This document shows positions 13,403 to 25,181 of a stretch of DNA of 64,000 nucleotides, one piece after another. The notes under the pieces were generated by a model that was given only the letters and a program-made list of their open reading frames with translations, was not told the DNA's origin and ran no database searches. The DNA lies in NCBI GenBank assembly GCA_000320545.1, contig ADNK01001816.1, positions 73,704 through 137,703 of the forward strand, read 5' to 3'. The stretch comes from Bigelowiella natans CCMP2755 (Eukaryota; Cercozoa; Chlorarachniophyceae). A program made the translations under genes and the position numbers. Position 1 is the first letter of the stretch. Each line of letters opens with the position of its first letter.

Positions 13403-14945
13403 ACAGTAGTAATGTAAGCGTCATCGTCGTTTTCCATCAACTCTTAAGCAGCAAGAGCATATTCATACCCAAAGCTGTGAGCAGCAAGTATAGGAAGTCT
13501 TTCCGATATATTCATGACACGATTGAAACGTAGCACGTCAACAACGTGTTGCTCGATGTTAGGCACTGTGGTTAAAAAACCACATGAGATATCACTATTA
13601 TTTAACGCATCTTAGCCCTTTCCAACATAATTTTCGAGTCTTTATGTGATGTGTATTTGAAGTGGTGACGCTGTTAATACTTGACTATCAGCAATATTTC
13701 AAATGTGTGAGTATGAAAAAAGTCAAGACACACACCACCTTTTACATCGGGGAATAATGGATCTGGAGACTCAGATGTTCCTATTGTGATAATTGCTTTT
13801 ATTTTCATTACCATCATCATAAAACATCACTACCACCCTCCTATGATACGATACACTGCGACAACAACTCTAAATGCTATCGAATTGCTCTCAACCCCGA
13901 AACGATATTGAATAGCAGTCATATCCCTCCTCGGAGAAGAACTGCATCCAGTGCTACGTGTAAGATCAGAAAATGCAGCAGGTCGGGTAGTTTTCTGTCA
14001 GTATTATTGTTGTTATTATATTATTGTTATTTTATATTTCTGAAATAATCTGCGGCAAACTTGCCTGGCATACAAAAAGTGAATCAATCATTATTGCAAC
14101 CTCCGCAAAGCACCAACCACTATGAAAAGATCCGTGAAGAAACACAATGGGAGGTCTTTTACCAGCAAGGGGACCTGATATTTACAATGTAGTAATTACA
14201 GTTACTAATGCACATTGACGACGTGTGTGTCATCTTCTTGGTTTCGTGTTACCTTTACCCGCTGAGTAGAAATAACGCATTCGAAAACCGTCCTCAAACT
14301 GCACTGATTTTTCTTCGATGCTGAAGACATGATCATCATCTTCGGGAGAGTTTTTTGCCACCATTGCAGAGGACTTTATCCTCCTTGGCCGCCTCCTCCC
14401 CCTCGTGTGTTGCTGCAGCATTAGAGGTGATAGTCTATATCTCCCACCGAAAGGCGCTGGAGGTGGTATCAGCGTCACCTATGATGTACTGAAATGTTAT
14501 CAACAGTGCTTCGAATGTGATGGCGTTAGGGTTGGAAGCGATTGTTTAAGATGATAACGGGAGGCAGCAGCTCTACTTTGTCGTTAGATGAATGGACGGC
14601 GCTTGAGACATCTCTAAGCTGCATTCGTCCTCTTCTTCTCCTTCTTAAGGATTCTTTCGAGTGGTACAATGATGAGGACGGCAGTTCGTTTGTGGTTCTT
14701 CTGCTAGTACTACCGATGTAATAATTACGTGAGGAGGAGGAGGAGGAGGAGAAGGAGCAGGGGGAGTGCATTGCTGATGTCCCAGAAGAAGAAATAGAAG
14801 AGAGGAATATCTGGCTGCGAGAAGGTGCCGAGGATATTACTATTGACGCAGATAATAATCCTACCACCGTTGCTAGAAGGACCAAATTGAAAGGGGGGAG
14901 AGCAACACCCGCATGCTCGGGAGCCTTGCCCATGTGAGAAGCCAT
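11343..14945 (-). CDS. Alpha/beta-hydrolase fold protein with transit-like N-terminus
   Basis: About twelve exons join in consistent phase from an ATG at 14945 to TAA at 11343. The N-terminal exon (about 14555-14945) has a hydrophobic stretch (LVLLATVVGLLSASIVISS) followed by Ser/Arg-rich sequence, and the next exon (about 14256-14478) is again Arg-rich before the domain starts; together this resembles a bipartite plastid presequence. The domain shows PIVFLHGSFHSGWCFAE (oxyanion HG), HWMQFFSEEGYDCYSISFRG, the nucleophile AAHSFGGM, SVPPSGNGPMTKRF, the acid loop NDFLVDD and the catalytic histidine in GAHDVMLD, so Ser-Asp-His is complete. The order and spacing match plant and algal plastid hydrolases similar to chlorophyllase- or lipase-like enzymes, but the substrate cannot be told. 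The start is divergent from the mannosidase gene, with a 518-base spacer. Confidence 0.9.
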
Positions 14946-15463
14946 CGCCGATTCCAGATGTTGTTGTCTGATGTTGCCTGTTGAATGGAGAAAACTCAGG
15001 ATATATCTTGGTATAATATTAGTCTATTTATATCGACTTCAATGTGTTGTTGCCTATTATATTGGAGAATACTTAAGATATATCGGGTTATAATATTAGT
15101 CTATATTTTATCCACTTTCTGTGTGTTGTTGCCTGATGTTGCCTGTTAAATTGGAGAATACTCACGATATATCCGTGTATAATATTTATCTAGATCTACT
15201 TTATATCTTCCAGACACGAGTTGTCAGGTAATTACCTAGTTACGACTTGAGTTCTGTGTTGTCTTCTATGGTTAAATAGACTACATTTTGAGCAGTTTTA
15301 TTCACAGGTAACAGGCACACACTTACTGCGGCATCCATTAAAGAGCACTCGTCGAATAGATCTAACCCGAACTAGCGCATCCTAAGCCGTGCGGGAGCTG
15401 GTTGGGTTTCTTGTCTCATAAAGGGGTTGGGGGTGGGTTCCCTGTCCTTTACCAAGACTTATT
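14946..15463. promoter_or_regulatory. Divergent promoter region with three degenerate tandem repeats
   Basis: This spacer separates the start codons of the hydrolase (-) and the mannosidase (+), so both promoters should lie here. From about 14960 to 15205 an imperfect unit of roughly 75-95 bases occurs three times; each copy has TGTTGCCT, then a word like TTGGAGAATACT, then GATATATC, then TATAATATT and TCTA. No core promoter can be pinpointed, although the TATAATATT words are the best TATA-like elements. Confidence 0.55.
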
Positions 15464-17497
15464 ATGGCGGCTGTAATGCGATCGTATGGCGCTTTCGGCC
15501 TTATCCTCTTGGTGATATTTGTGCTCACTCTGTTCTTTAACAGTTTTGTTGAGACAGAAAAGAGCGATTTTGATCGGATGCAGCGAGATTGGACACGAGA
15601 AGAGCACCATGTAATGGATGAGTTGCGCGCAACCATGGCAGAAATGAAAAAGTTGATTAAATCGAAGACAGACGCAGTGCCTACTTCTAGCAATGATGAC
15701 GTTGATGATATATATCCCACCGTTGATGAGCTTAGAGAGGCAGGTCTAGATGAAAGGGTTATCAACATCGTGCAAGAAGCGTTGTTGAAGAAAAGAGTGA
15801 ATAAGAGGAAGAAGAAGAGTGGTAGTGGTTCCCTACTACTGAGACAGCAGCAGCGTCGATTAGAACAACAACAGCAGCAGCAGCAGCAAAAGCACTATGC
15901 TTCTCAATTAAATGAAAAACTCAAAAATGAACCAACAGATCGTGTGAGAGTCATGCCGACACCTCCCCCGCAGGGTTATTCTTCTTCCTCTTCTTCATCT
16001 AGTAATGATGCAGATGGTATTAAGACGCCGGAGGAAGCTCTCCTCAGAGACCCCCCCCCTGCAGAGGAGGATGAGGACAAAGCGAAATACGATAATAGGG
16101 GCCAGGGAAAAGACAAAGAAGAAGAAGGCGTTGGCAGAGCAGAACCTGAAAAATTAGAGGAGATTAAGCAAGAGATGGTACATGCTTGGAAAGCTTATGA
16201 GCTTTATGCATGGGGGCGGGATGTAGTGAATCCTGTTTCAAGAAGAGGATCTGATGAGCAATACCGTATGGCTATTACGCTGCTCGATTCTCTCGATACA
16301 TTGTGGATAATGGGGTTGAAAGATAAATTTAACAAAGGCGTCGAGTGGGTGAGAGACAGCTGCGTGTTTGGACGTCAGGAGGTCAGTGTATTCGAAACCA
16401 CAATTAGAGCATTAGGTGGGTTGTTGGCAGCATACCATCTCTCACAAGAGAAGATACTGCTCCAAAAAGCAGAAGAACTGGCCTTGAAAATGGAACCAGC
16501 ATTTGACACTCCAACAGGATTTCCAAAGAGCACAGTGCGGTTGAGCACAGGAGAGTCGTGGTGTCCATCGTGGTCTCATAATTCAGCTTCCTTCTCGGAG
16601 GTAACATCTCTGTATCTTGAATGGAACTATCTATCACAGGCTACTAATAATCCAAGATTTACAAAAAGAGTAGAGAAGGTCATGGAGACGATGATCAAAA
16701 TGCCAAAGATACAAGGATTGTACGCTCAATGGGTGAGCGTCGATACAGGACGTTTCACGTCTGGAGATATCACACTCGGATCTAGGGTAGACAGTGCATA
16801 CGAGTACCTTGAGAAAGCATGGAGATCTTCAGGAAGGAAAAGAAAAGATTTTCTCCAAGAGTATTTAGACCGTGTAGATTCAGTGGAAGAACACCTTATT
16901 CGAAAGTCTAGCCCTAACGGTCTAACATACATTCAGCAGTGTACGTTCTCAAAGTCTCGATGTCATGGCCAGTTTGATCATCTTGTTTGCTTTGCACCTG
17001 CTATGTTTGCATTGGGTGCTCAAGAACCTTTGAATCCTAAGAAGGAGAGGCATATGCAGCTTGCAAGAGAGCTCATGGAGACTTGTTGGCAATCATATGC
17101 TAGAATGCCCACAGGTCTCGCTCCGGAAATCATCAAATTTGATAAGGGAGAGGACTTCTATGTCGATTCACGCGACACTCATAATCTATTGCGACCTGAA
17201 ACAATTGAGTCTTTGTTTGTGATGTGGAGAGTGACGCATGAGCAGAAATACCGTGATCAGGCATGGTCTATTTTCAAATCGTTCCAAAAGTGGGCAAAAG
17301 TAGATAATGCGGGCTACTCAAGCCTCAATAGTGTCAAGATTCACTCTCTACAAGAACGTTCATTCCGCGACCATACAGAAAGCTTCTTTTTCGCAGAAAC
17401 AATGAAATACCTCTATCTCATTTTCACCGATGATAGCGTGATGCCTGTGGACAAATATGTCTTCAATACTGAGGCTCATGCCTTCCCAATAACATAG
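15464..17497 (+). CDS. Glycoside hydrolase family 47 alpha-1,2-mannosidase
   Basis: A single 677-residue reading frame. Class I mannosidases trim terminal alpha-1,2-linked mannose from N-glycans in the ER or Golgi, or mark misfolded glycoproteins. Residues about 10-28 form one membrane anchor (GAFGLILLVIFVLTLFF), giving a type II protein with a lumenal catalytic domain. Residues ~70-230 are a low-complexity stem with Gln, Ser and acidic runs. The catalytic domain from ~240 to the end has LLDSLDTLWIMGL, FETTIRALGGLLAAY (catalytic Glu), GSRVDSAYEYLEKAW (catalytic Asp), HLVCFAPAMFALGA, RDTHNLLRPETIESLF (catalytic Glu) and the terminal FNTEAHAF, whose Thr binds calcium in this family. All key residues are present. 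The ATG was chosen because it directly precedes the anchor. This intronless gene is unusual among its intron-rich neighbours. Confidence 0.97.
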   Translation: MAAVMRSYGAFGLILLVIFVLTLFFNSFVETEKSDFDRMQRDWTREEHHVMDELRATMAEMKKLIKSKTDAVPTSSNDDVDDIYPTVDELREAGLDERVINIVQEALLKKRVNKRKKKSGSGSLLLRQQQRRLEQQQQQQQQKHYASQLNEKLKNEPTDRVRVMPTPPPQGYSSSSSSSSNDADGIKTPEEALLRDPPPAEEDEDKAKYDNRGQGKDKEEEGVGRAEPEKLEEIKQEMVHAWKAYELYAWGRDVVNPVSRRGSDEQYRMAITLLDSLDTLWIMGLKDKFNKGVEWVRDSCVFGRQEVSVFETTIRALGGLLAAYHLSQEKILLQKAEELALKMEPAFDTPTGFPKSTVRLSTGESWCPSWSHNSASFSEVTSLYLEWNYLSQATNNPRFTKRVEKVMETMIKMPKIQGLYAQWVSVDTGRFTSGDITLGSRVDSAYEYLEKAWRSSGRKRKDFLQEYLDRVDSVEEHLIRKSSPNGLTYIQQCTFSKSRCHGQFDHLVCFAPAMFALGAQEPLNPKKERHMQLARELMETCWQSYARMPTGLAPEIIKFDKGEDFYVDSRDTHNLLRPETIESLFVMWRVTHEQKYRDQAWSIFKSFQKWAKVDNAGYSSLNSVKIHSLQERSFRDHTESFFFAETMKYLYLIFTDDSVMPVDKYVFNTEAHAFPIT

Positions 17498-17504
17498 AAA
17501 CAAC

Positions 17505-17537
<33 letters not shown>

Positions 17538-18882
17538 TAACAGTGCTGCGAGCTAGATTATTCCTTCTTGATTTCAAGGCAGTAGTCGTGCATAATGTGA
17601 TGCCATACCTCGATTTGTATAGCAATATTATGTTTTGGTGCTATGTGGAATAGACAATTAATTTACTACAAGTCAGTACGATGAAGTTAGTTATTAGGGC
17701 ATTCATTGCCATTCACCATGATGCTATACCACACTACTCAGTTATTCGTATGCTAACAATTCAGAAACAGTCTGAATGCATTGCTAGATTGGTGTGCCTT
17801 ATGTTTCTCAGCTGACACAGCAGATCAAATTAGGGTATTACTAGCATACGATAATTGTGCAGCTACGAGCCAGCGTGTTACTTGTACAAAGGTACTTTAT
17901 GGATTTTGGCATTCATATATGTAGTGTAGAGCTGCAGCTCATCATTGCTGTGGCATTCCACAACAAGCAAGCGTATACTACTTGTTCAACCTAAAGCCTT
18001 GCATTGTTGCTCCTGCGGTAGTTTATACGCACAGTTGTTGCGCGTGGCAGAATAGATGCGTGCTATGATCGACTATGCAAGTATGAGGCCGTGGATGTAT
18101 GATGATCATTTCAACTATGATTTATGGAAATCCTAATTTACGTAGCCATGCAAACCAGCGCTAGAGCGGCCACAGCTAGACAGCGCTCAAATTGCACACA
18201 CTGTATTTCTGTTGTGATGTCCTTTATGCATGCAACAAGCAAGCGGCAGAGTGGCGTAAGTGCACTACGTGCTGCGTGCTTGATGAGCGCTACTGCTGCG
18301 AGTTTGTTTCTGTTCCTTTGACAATCGCTTAGTTTCGTCATCTCTCTCCATTATGGCAGTTAACTGAATGCCAAGTCTAGTTTGTCATTGAGCATACTCA
18401 GGATCATGCCATGTTTGTACGATGTACATGCATTGATTTCCTCCCATTGTGGACGTGAGCGCCGAGAGAACTTGAATGTGCCGCGACAATGAAAGCTCAG
18501 ACGTATCGTACTAAGTGCGATATTGTTACGTTCGAATTCGCCATGAACATGAGTCTATTCCCTTCTTTCTATCAATGCATGCTGACTACTGCTGTTGCTG
18601 GTGGTGGTTTGCTAATGAACGATGGCAAGTGTTGGCACATTTCATCATATGTTCCACACGACGACAACGAATCGATGTTGTTGAAGTCATGGAGATGTAG
18701 CTATCGTATGCTTATTCAAAGGTTGATTATCTTCAGTGATGCTTTTTACATGATGAGTCTGTGTATCCATTCCATACATTGTTAGTGCTGCTTGTGAATG
18801 GCCATGAGAGACGAGGGTAGTAGGTAATAACTGGCATAGTAGTATCCTTATCATCATAATTCTAATTCTATCCTCCTTGAAT

Positions 18883-18931
<49 letters not shown>

Positions 18932-19131
18932 TATATGACACTGCTGTATGCATGTAGTAAATACCAGCTACTTGAACACCCAAGCGAAGAAGTAGGCCTT
19001 TGATTGTAGGTAGATAGAGGGTAGGTAAACAGCAACTGTGAGTATAATGCCATTTGATATTATTCAACACTTTGAGGAGTAGTAGTAGTAGTATTCTATT
19101 TGATGATTTTATCAAAAGCAGCATAATTTGA

Positions 19132-19163
<32 letters not shown>

Positions 19164-19176
19164 TATACCTCCTTCA
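17498..19176. other. Convergent spacer with palindrome-rich island
   Basis: Spacer between the 3' ends of the mannosidase (+) and the uncharacterised gene (-). A TAA repeat follows the mannosidase stop (17505-17534). From about 17540 to 18800 the sequence is rich in TGCA, CATG, GCTAGA/CTAGC and AGCGCT-like words and lacks microsatellites. Then TA repeats (18884-18928) and an AGC repeat (19132-19160) appear close to the stop of the minus-strand gene. Open frames at 18124-18341 and 18489-18785 show no family signal and are not called. Confidence 0.55.
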
Positions 19177-19249
19177 TCAGAGTTGGTGCGAGATCTTGAA
19201 CAATACGTACAAAACAAGAGGAATCCCTGATTGATGATGATAATGATGA

Positions 19250-19283
<34 letters not shown>

Positions 19284-19835
19284 TGTGTTGTATTCATTAT
19301 CATCATCATCATCATATTCAAAGAAGGAAGCACAACCTGCTCCGAAAGCGAAGTTACGCACAACTACTCCAAGAAAGTAATTATTGAATTCTGCCAGTTG
19401 AAAGTAGCATCACAGAATAGGAGGCAAATAGACAACCACGCATCATCATCAGATATCATACCATATGATTAGCCCTCTTCCTATTATATGAATCATCACT
19501 GTAATTTCTTATTATCGTCAGTAAACAACCAGAGAATACTACTACCTTCATCTCCGGCCACTTTAAAATCGTCGCTGTACCTAGATTATGGTAGCATGAT
19601 GATGATGACATGGAGTGAAGAGGAGGACAACGAATAAGAAGAAGAAGAACAACAACAACACAACATGGATGGCTGCCTCTATATTATATTATTCATATTT
19701 AAGTTATCATCATCATTATCATCATCATCATCATCATCAGTACTGTGTGAGCTCGGAACGTGTCATTGCGGAGTTAACATCGAAGTACCAAGATATTGCA
19801 TTCTATGAGTAAGTGTAGTGGTATAGTAGTAGTAA

Positions 19836-19866
<31 letters not shown>

Positions 19867-19907
19867 TGTAGTACCAAGGAAAGAAGGGATTAGAAAATGA
19901 ATTTGTT

Positions 19908-19974
<67 letters not shown>

Positions 19975-20086
19975 ACAGTGTAGTCCACAAAGTTGTTGTT
20001 TTTATTGTTGTTGTTGCTGCTGTATAGGGTTGGTAGTAGATGGATAAGGATGGAGACTACATTATCATGCCAATCCCCTATCAATA

Positions 20087-20121
<35 letters not shown>

Positions 20122-20145
20122 TATCATGCCAATCCCCTATCAATA

Positions 20146-20182
<37 letters not shown>

Positions 20183-20259
20183 GCATCACTACCACCCATA
20201 ATATATACCTACTTTGACTTTAAATTAAGTATGCAGCACCAGTAGTACAAATGCAGAGT

Positions 20260-20302
<43 letters not shown>

Positions 20303-20798
20303 ATATTGCTATTATTATTATTGCTGTAGGTCGGTATTGTTCTGATATCCTTCACGAATAATGATACTACCCATCACAGTGTCAATATAATTCGTATGGT
20401 GTGCGTATTATCGTCGTGTGTGTGTATAGTAATTAATATTTATCATATCGTCAAATATTCTACTATCGCTCACACATCTACATTACTAGTACTACTGGTT
20501 GATGATGGTACTGTTACCTCTGTTGTCCTCATAGCCATGAGGAGATTATATACACTTATCACGTCGTCAATATCAAACCCTATATACACCAAAGCAGTAG
20601 TAGCAGTAGTAGTAGTGGTAAATATTTTCTTCTTCTTCTTTTCCTTCTTTTTCTTGGTGTTCTTCTTCTTCTCATGTAGTAATTATAATATAATAACTGG
20701 CATTTCTTCCATTAATTAGAATGCAACAAGCAGTATCATCACCATCATTTGTATCATGCATTTCTCCTAATGATCATCATGCTTAATAATAGTAATAA

Positions 20799-20832
<34 letters not shown>

Positions 20833-23347
20833 GTTGTTGTTATTGTTGTTGTTGTTGTTGTTGTTGTTGCTGCTGCTGCTTCTGCTGTTGTGAAAATACA
20901 ACCGTTCATAATTATATCCTCATGTTCCAGAACCTAATGTGGGGTAGTTGTAGTATTGTAAGTAGTAGTAGTAGTATCACCCCTTCAAATAATCCACACA
21001 TCATATACTCGACCAAACATGCATAATAATATTAGTAATATTAATAGTATTTTGACGACTTGAAGCATATAATAATGAATTGCCAATTAAACACTACCTC
21101 TCCCTTCATAGATGTCTTAAAAACAGATAATATATCTACAGAGCCTAATTAAACCATCATCCATCATTTCACACCAAACAAAGAAGAAGAAGAAGAGAAG
21201 AAGAAGATGCTGATGATGGAGGAGGGAGAAGAAAAAGACTATCATATCAGTAGCAAAAGTAGTACTATATCAAGCATATAGATCATGATATAGAAAGTAC
21301 TTAGTAGCCGTTAGCTATATAAACAACCCGTCTTTCTTCCTCCTCTCTCCTGTGTCTCTCTTCTTCCTCTTTTAGATGTGATATTATCGTGTATGAATCG
21401 AATCGTGTGCAGCATTTAAACAATGCAATCCTAATTTTCTGTGCTTCTTCTTCTTCTTCTTCTCTTTCCCCTCCCCTCACACATGATGATGCTAATGATA
21501 GCATCACATTTAAGTTTTTTGGGATCTTCTTGCGAGATTGCAGCATCTTGAGGAAGCTTTCGCACACCAACTCGCACTGGCAATCTTAAGTAGTAGTAGC
21601 AGAAGTAGTAGCAGTAGTAGTTGTTGTTGTACAAGTGATAGATTGTGGATTTTGGAACATATTCTTGTTATTATTGCTGCTGCTGCTGCTGCTGCTACTA
21701 CTACTACGAGTTGAATGATGGTAGTTGTTTGTTATTATCACGCTGATAGTACTATTACTACTCTCCTTCTACAACTACATTACAATACGTCAAATAATAG
21801 TTGTATTACGGTATGGGTGCCAGGAACTCAACGCGCCATCTGAGCAATACCTATTGGTGCGAAGTAAGTTCAAATTTATTGAATGAATTAATCGGCGATA
21901 ATATCTTACAATGTAAAGTAGTGAGTACTACATACATGTACGTACTATTACATAAACAAATCAACAAACACTAGTAGATGAGATATACTACTATCACCAC
22001 CTCGTTTTGTCCTAAGCTTGTACGATCAATTTCTTCAACTCTCAGCTGTGTAAGTGTAAGTGTGTAAGTGAAAGAAGAAGAAGAAGAAGAAGAAGAAGAA
22101 GAAGAAGAGAATATATGTGAACACGATGTGGATATATAGATTTTAGTCTAGAGATCAAATTGACCACTATCATTAGATTATTATCCACAAAAATAATGAA
22201 AACAATTATGTAGAGGGGAGGGAGAAGAGATTGGCAGACAACGACTGTCTCTTCTTCTTGATCTTCTTCTATGATACAGCAACAACAACTTTACTGTAAA
22301 ATTTGATGAGATTTGCGCCCCCCCCGCCCCCCCTATTTTTTTTTATCTTTGTTCTCCTCTTTCTCTCCCTTGCTGCCTCTACTACAGCACCTTTTCGAGA
22401 GTGTTGGGGATGTTATGTTTCCATGTTTCTAGCGTATTCTGGTAGTTCGTGCCTTTATTATTGCAATAACAATAATGAGAAGAAGAAGAAGAAGAAGCAG
22501 TAGTAGCAGTACTTGTAAGGACATTCATTAATAACATTACTGCAAGTTGTGATTTCCATGAGCAAGTATTTACTACTTCTCTCTTTTTTTCCCTAACCCT
22601 CCTCCTGCCCCTCTATAGTAGTACCTTTTAGGTTGATTAGTCCAAAAGGTCCTCGATATATCGTTTTTGCCGTTACACTAAAAAAAAATTTTTCTGTTGA
22701 TGATGCCTGCTCCTTCTTTGAAGAAGAAGATGGGGAAGGAGACTTGGAAGAACTTAGCCAAGGCTGAGGAGGAGTAGGGGGAGGAGGAAGAGGCGCAGGG
22801 GTTAATATGACGATGATGATTATGAGGATGATATAATAGAATAATTAATCAGACAAGGGAGAGGCTCCTTCATCGAGCATAAACTCACAAACACTTGATG
22901 ATGATGATGATAATGATGATGATGATGATGAATGATGATGATGGAACTATTAGAGCAACATGCTCTTAATAATAGACTCGAAGACTACTACTACTACTAC
23001 ACACCCCGTTAGTGTGTACTACACGTAAGCTGCGAATACAATAATAGCAGCCATAGCGTGATTGTTGGAAATACTAACACAGTTCTGACCTGGATGATGA
23101 CCGAATTTGTTTGGCTGCTGCTCTCTCCAGCAGTAGCTCTAATATCGTCGCTACTGTCATCATAGCCGCTTTTTGTCCTAATGCACTGTCGTACTGGTAT
23201 GGTCGACTGTATCCTACCCCCATATCTTTTCAGTTGCATAATTCTGTCTTTTTTTATCATTTGTTGCGGAGCCATGCTGTGCTCAAGAAACCCCCCTGTG
23301 GTGATAGCTGGTAGAAAATAGGATAGAAATAGTAGAATAACTCTCTT

Positions 23348-23403
<56 letters not shown>

Positions 23404-23630
23404 AAGAAGAATGACGAATGATATGATGTTCGTGGTAATAATAATAAGAGGAAGAAGAGGATGCAGGAAATCTATGTATGATGAGCTGTGGACAACGAGC
23501 TTCCAAGTGAAGAAGCATCCAAGCTTTTGTTCTTACTCGGAGATAATCTCTTCCACTCCCCTCCTAGGCGCCCACCGTTAGCCAGGCAGTGCCCGTAGCC
23601 CAATAACAGGAGGACGAATGCATCGACCAT
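19177..23630 (-). CDS. Uncharacterised multi-exon protein with signal-like N-terminus
   Basis: No family was recognised. The ATG at 23630 begins a short hydrophobic leader (MVDAFVLLLLGYGHCLANG). Exon 2 (about 23085-23290) contributes APQQMIKKDRIMQLKRYGG. Further exons near 22645-22760, 22383-22420, 21968-22014, 21817-21860, 21490-21590, 21310-21430, 20905-20935, 20515-20575, 19990-20070, 19743-19805, 19545-19580, 19340-19395 and 19177-19225 mostly join in phase. Recognisable stretches include TAKTIYRGPFGLINLK, RVEEIDRTSLGQNEVLLRWR, VLEHEDIIMNG, ISVYNLLMAMR, AISWYFDVNSAMTR and NNYFLGVVVRNFAFG; the end (IPLVLYVLFKISHQL) is hydrophobic and may be membrane-bound. The 20.1-20.5 kb part is not fully resolved, and two adjacent genes on one strand cannot be excluded. 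It starts divergently from the methyltransferase gene. Confidence 0.55.
20062..20179. repeat. 59-bp tandem duplication across a splice junction
   Basis: Two copies begin at 20062 and 20121. Each has TTATCATGCCAATCCCCTAT followed by a short AT-rich stretch and then a TCA-repeat tract. Read on the minus strand, the copied segment contains the proposed 3' splice site (ATTGATAG followed by GGGATTGG) of the uncharacterised gene, so two equal acceptors lie 59 bases apart. Confidence 0.85.
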
Positions 23631-23993
23631 GAGCGACGAGGGAAGGGGGCGACTACGCGACGGAGGCAGGCGACGATTGGGTTTCACAGGCGGTTTTTGC
23701 TATTTCTGCTCGTTTAATTCTTCGGCATTTAGTAGATCCCCATTGAAGTTGTCTTATATTAGCGTTATATCGGTAATATCTAGTATATATTTTTATCCAT
23801 TGGTGGGTGATGTTGTTAAAAGTTGTTGTAATTGTTCCCACCACCAAAAAGAAGAAGAAGAAGAAGGAGAGAGGTACTCATTACCTATCCCTCCCTACCA
23901 TCATCACCAACTTTCCCTAAAAGAAAACAGGATCCTTCACTTCTTCTTCGGAATAGCCTTATTCGAATAAGGGAGGACAATCAAATAGTCAGC
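23631..23993. promoter_or_regulatory. Divergent promoter region, 363 bases
   Basis: Lies between the ATG of the uncharacterised minus-strand gene (23630) and the first likely ATG of the methyltransferase gene (23994). It is AT-rich in the middle (about 23750-23830). No individual promoter motif could be supported. Confidence 0.5.
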
Positions 23994-24367
23994 ATGAGTT
24001 TCCATGCACCATTTTCAAGAGACTATAGACAATGGCAAGCAAGGGGGGGGATGAAACGCTCAAGTAGTAGTAGTAGGGTACTTTATTTTCGTGTTGCAGT
24101 AGTAGCAGCAATGGTGCCTCTTCTCCACCTTATTTCATCTAGAATGATCTCTATTGAAGCAGTGGCAGCAGTTTATTCACAGCATAGAGCAGGATTCATC
24201 CCCCCACTGAGGAACAACGCCTTTTTAGCAAACGCTCCTAATAGTGCTGCTATTGGTACTGGTGGTGGTAATTCTTCTCCTTCTCCTTCTTCGTCTTCTG
24301 TGGGACAAGGACGACTCCGTTCAGACTTCTTGAGGGTATATAATAGCAAGATCAAGGGCCTCCTATC

Positions 24368-24403
<36 letters not shown>

Positions 24404-25136
24404 TGGTTGTGACGATGGTTCTTCTCTTCTCGCACCTAAATTGGCATTATCGTCGTCATCATTTAAGAAACGAATTCAAACGAGGGGAGGAGCAAGGCGT
24501 GTTGACATGGCGGTATGAGATATGAATTCGTAGTAGTGTACATAGTTGCATGATGATGACATGGCGGTATGATGTATGAATTCGTAGTAGTGTACCGTGT
24601 TGACATGGCGGTATGAGATATGAATTCGTAGTAGTGTACCGTGTTGACATGGAGGTATGAGATATGAATTCGTAGTAGTTTAATATAGTTGCATGATGAT
24701 ACGATGCATGTAGTAGTAGTACTAGTAGTAGTAGTAGCAGCAGTAGTTTTGCATATCTTCTTTGTTGTATAATGCGTAATGTTATTTGTTTGGGATGATG
24801 ACGACAACACACAGAGTATAGAAATTAATATGTGGAAATAATTGCTGAGATATCTAGCTCTCTCCTTATTGATGGCCGCTTTATCATCATTATTATGAAA
24901 TGATAATATTTATAATAATGGCTTTGTTATTCTTGTTTTGCTGCTATGATCCATTTCCCAGGAGATAGAAGATGATATACTTTGTCCAGACGGTGGCCTT
25001 ATTGAAGAACAACGTTTGGTTAATATGATGAATAATATCAACAAGAATGGAGATATTATAAGTACCACTAGTAGCTTGAAAGCAGTCTTAAAGGTAAACT
25101 TAGTTGATTTGCAACACCAACACACGCACACGCACA

Positions 25137-25181
<45 letters not shown>

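Noticed and set aside
17498-19176. Small open frames at 18124-18341 and 18489-18785
   Set aside because: They lie in the palindrome-rich island, match nothing, and similar frames occur on both strands.
19741-19812. Plus-strand segment reading SERVIAELTSKYQDIAFYE with a good donor, resembling thioredoxin
   Set aside because: No CxxC exon or later thioredoxin motifs follow, and the opposite strand at the same place joins in phase with both neighbours of a longer gene.
23009-23518. 169-codon minus-strand frame with poly-His
   Set aside because: Only the central part is a likely exon; the rest is an intronic GAT repeat read as His.
24459-24812. Two minus-strand frames with repeated Tyr/Thr/His-rich units
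   Set aside because: They are translations of the tandem repeat at the methyltransferase 5' splice site on the wrong strand.
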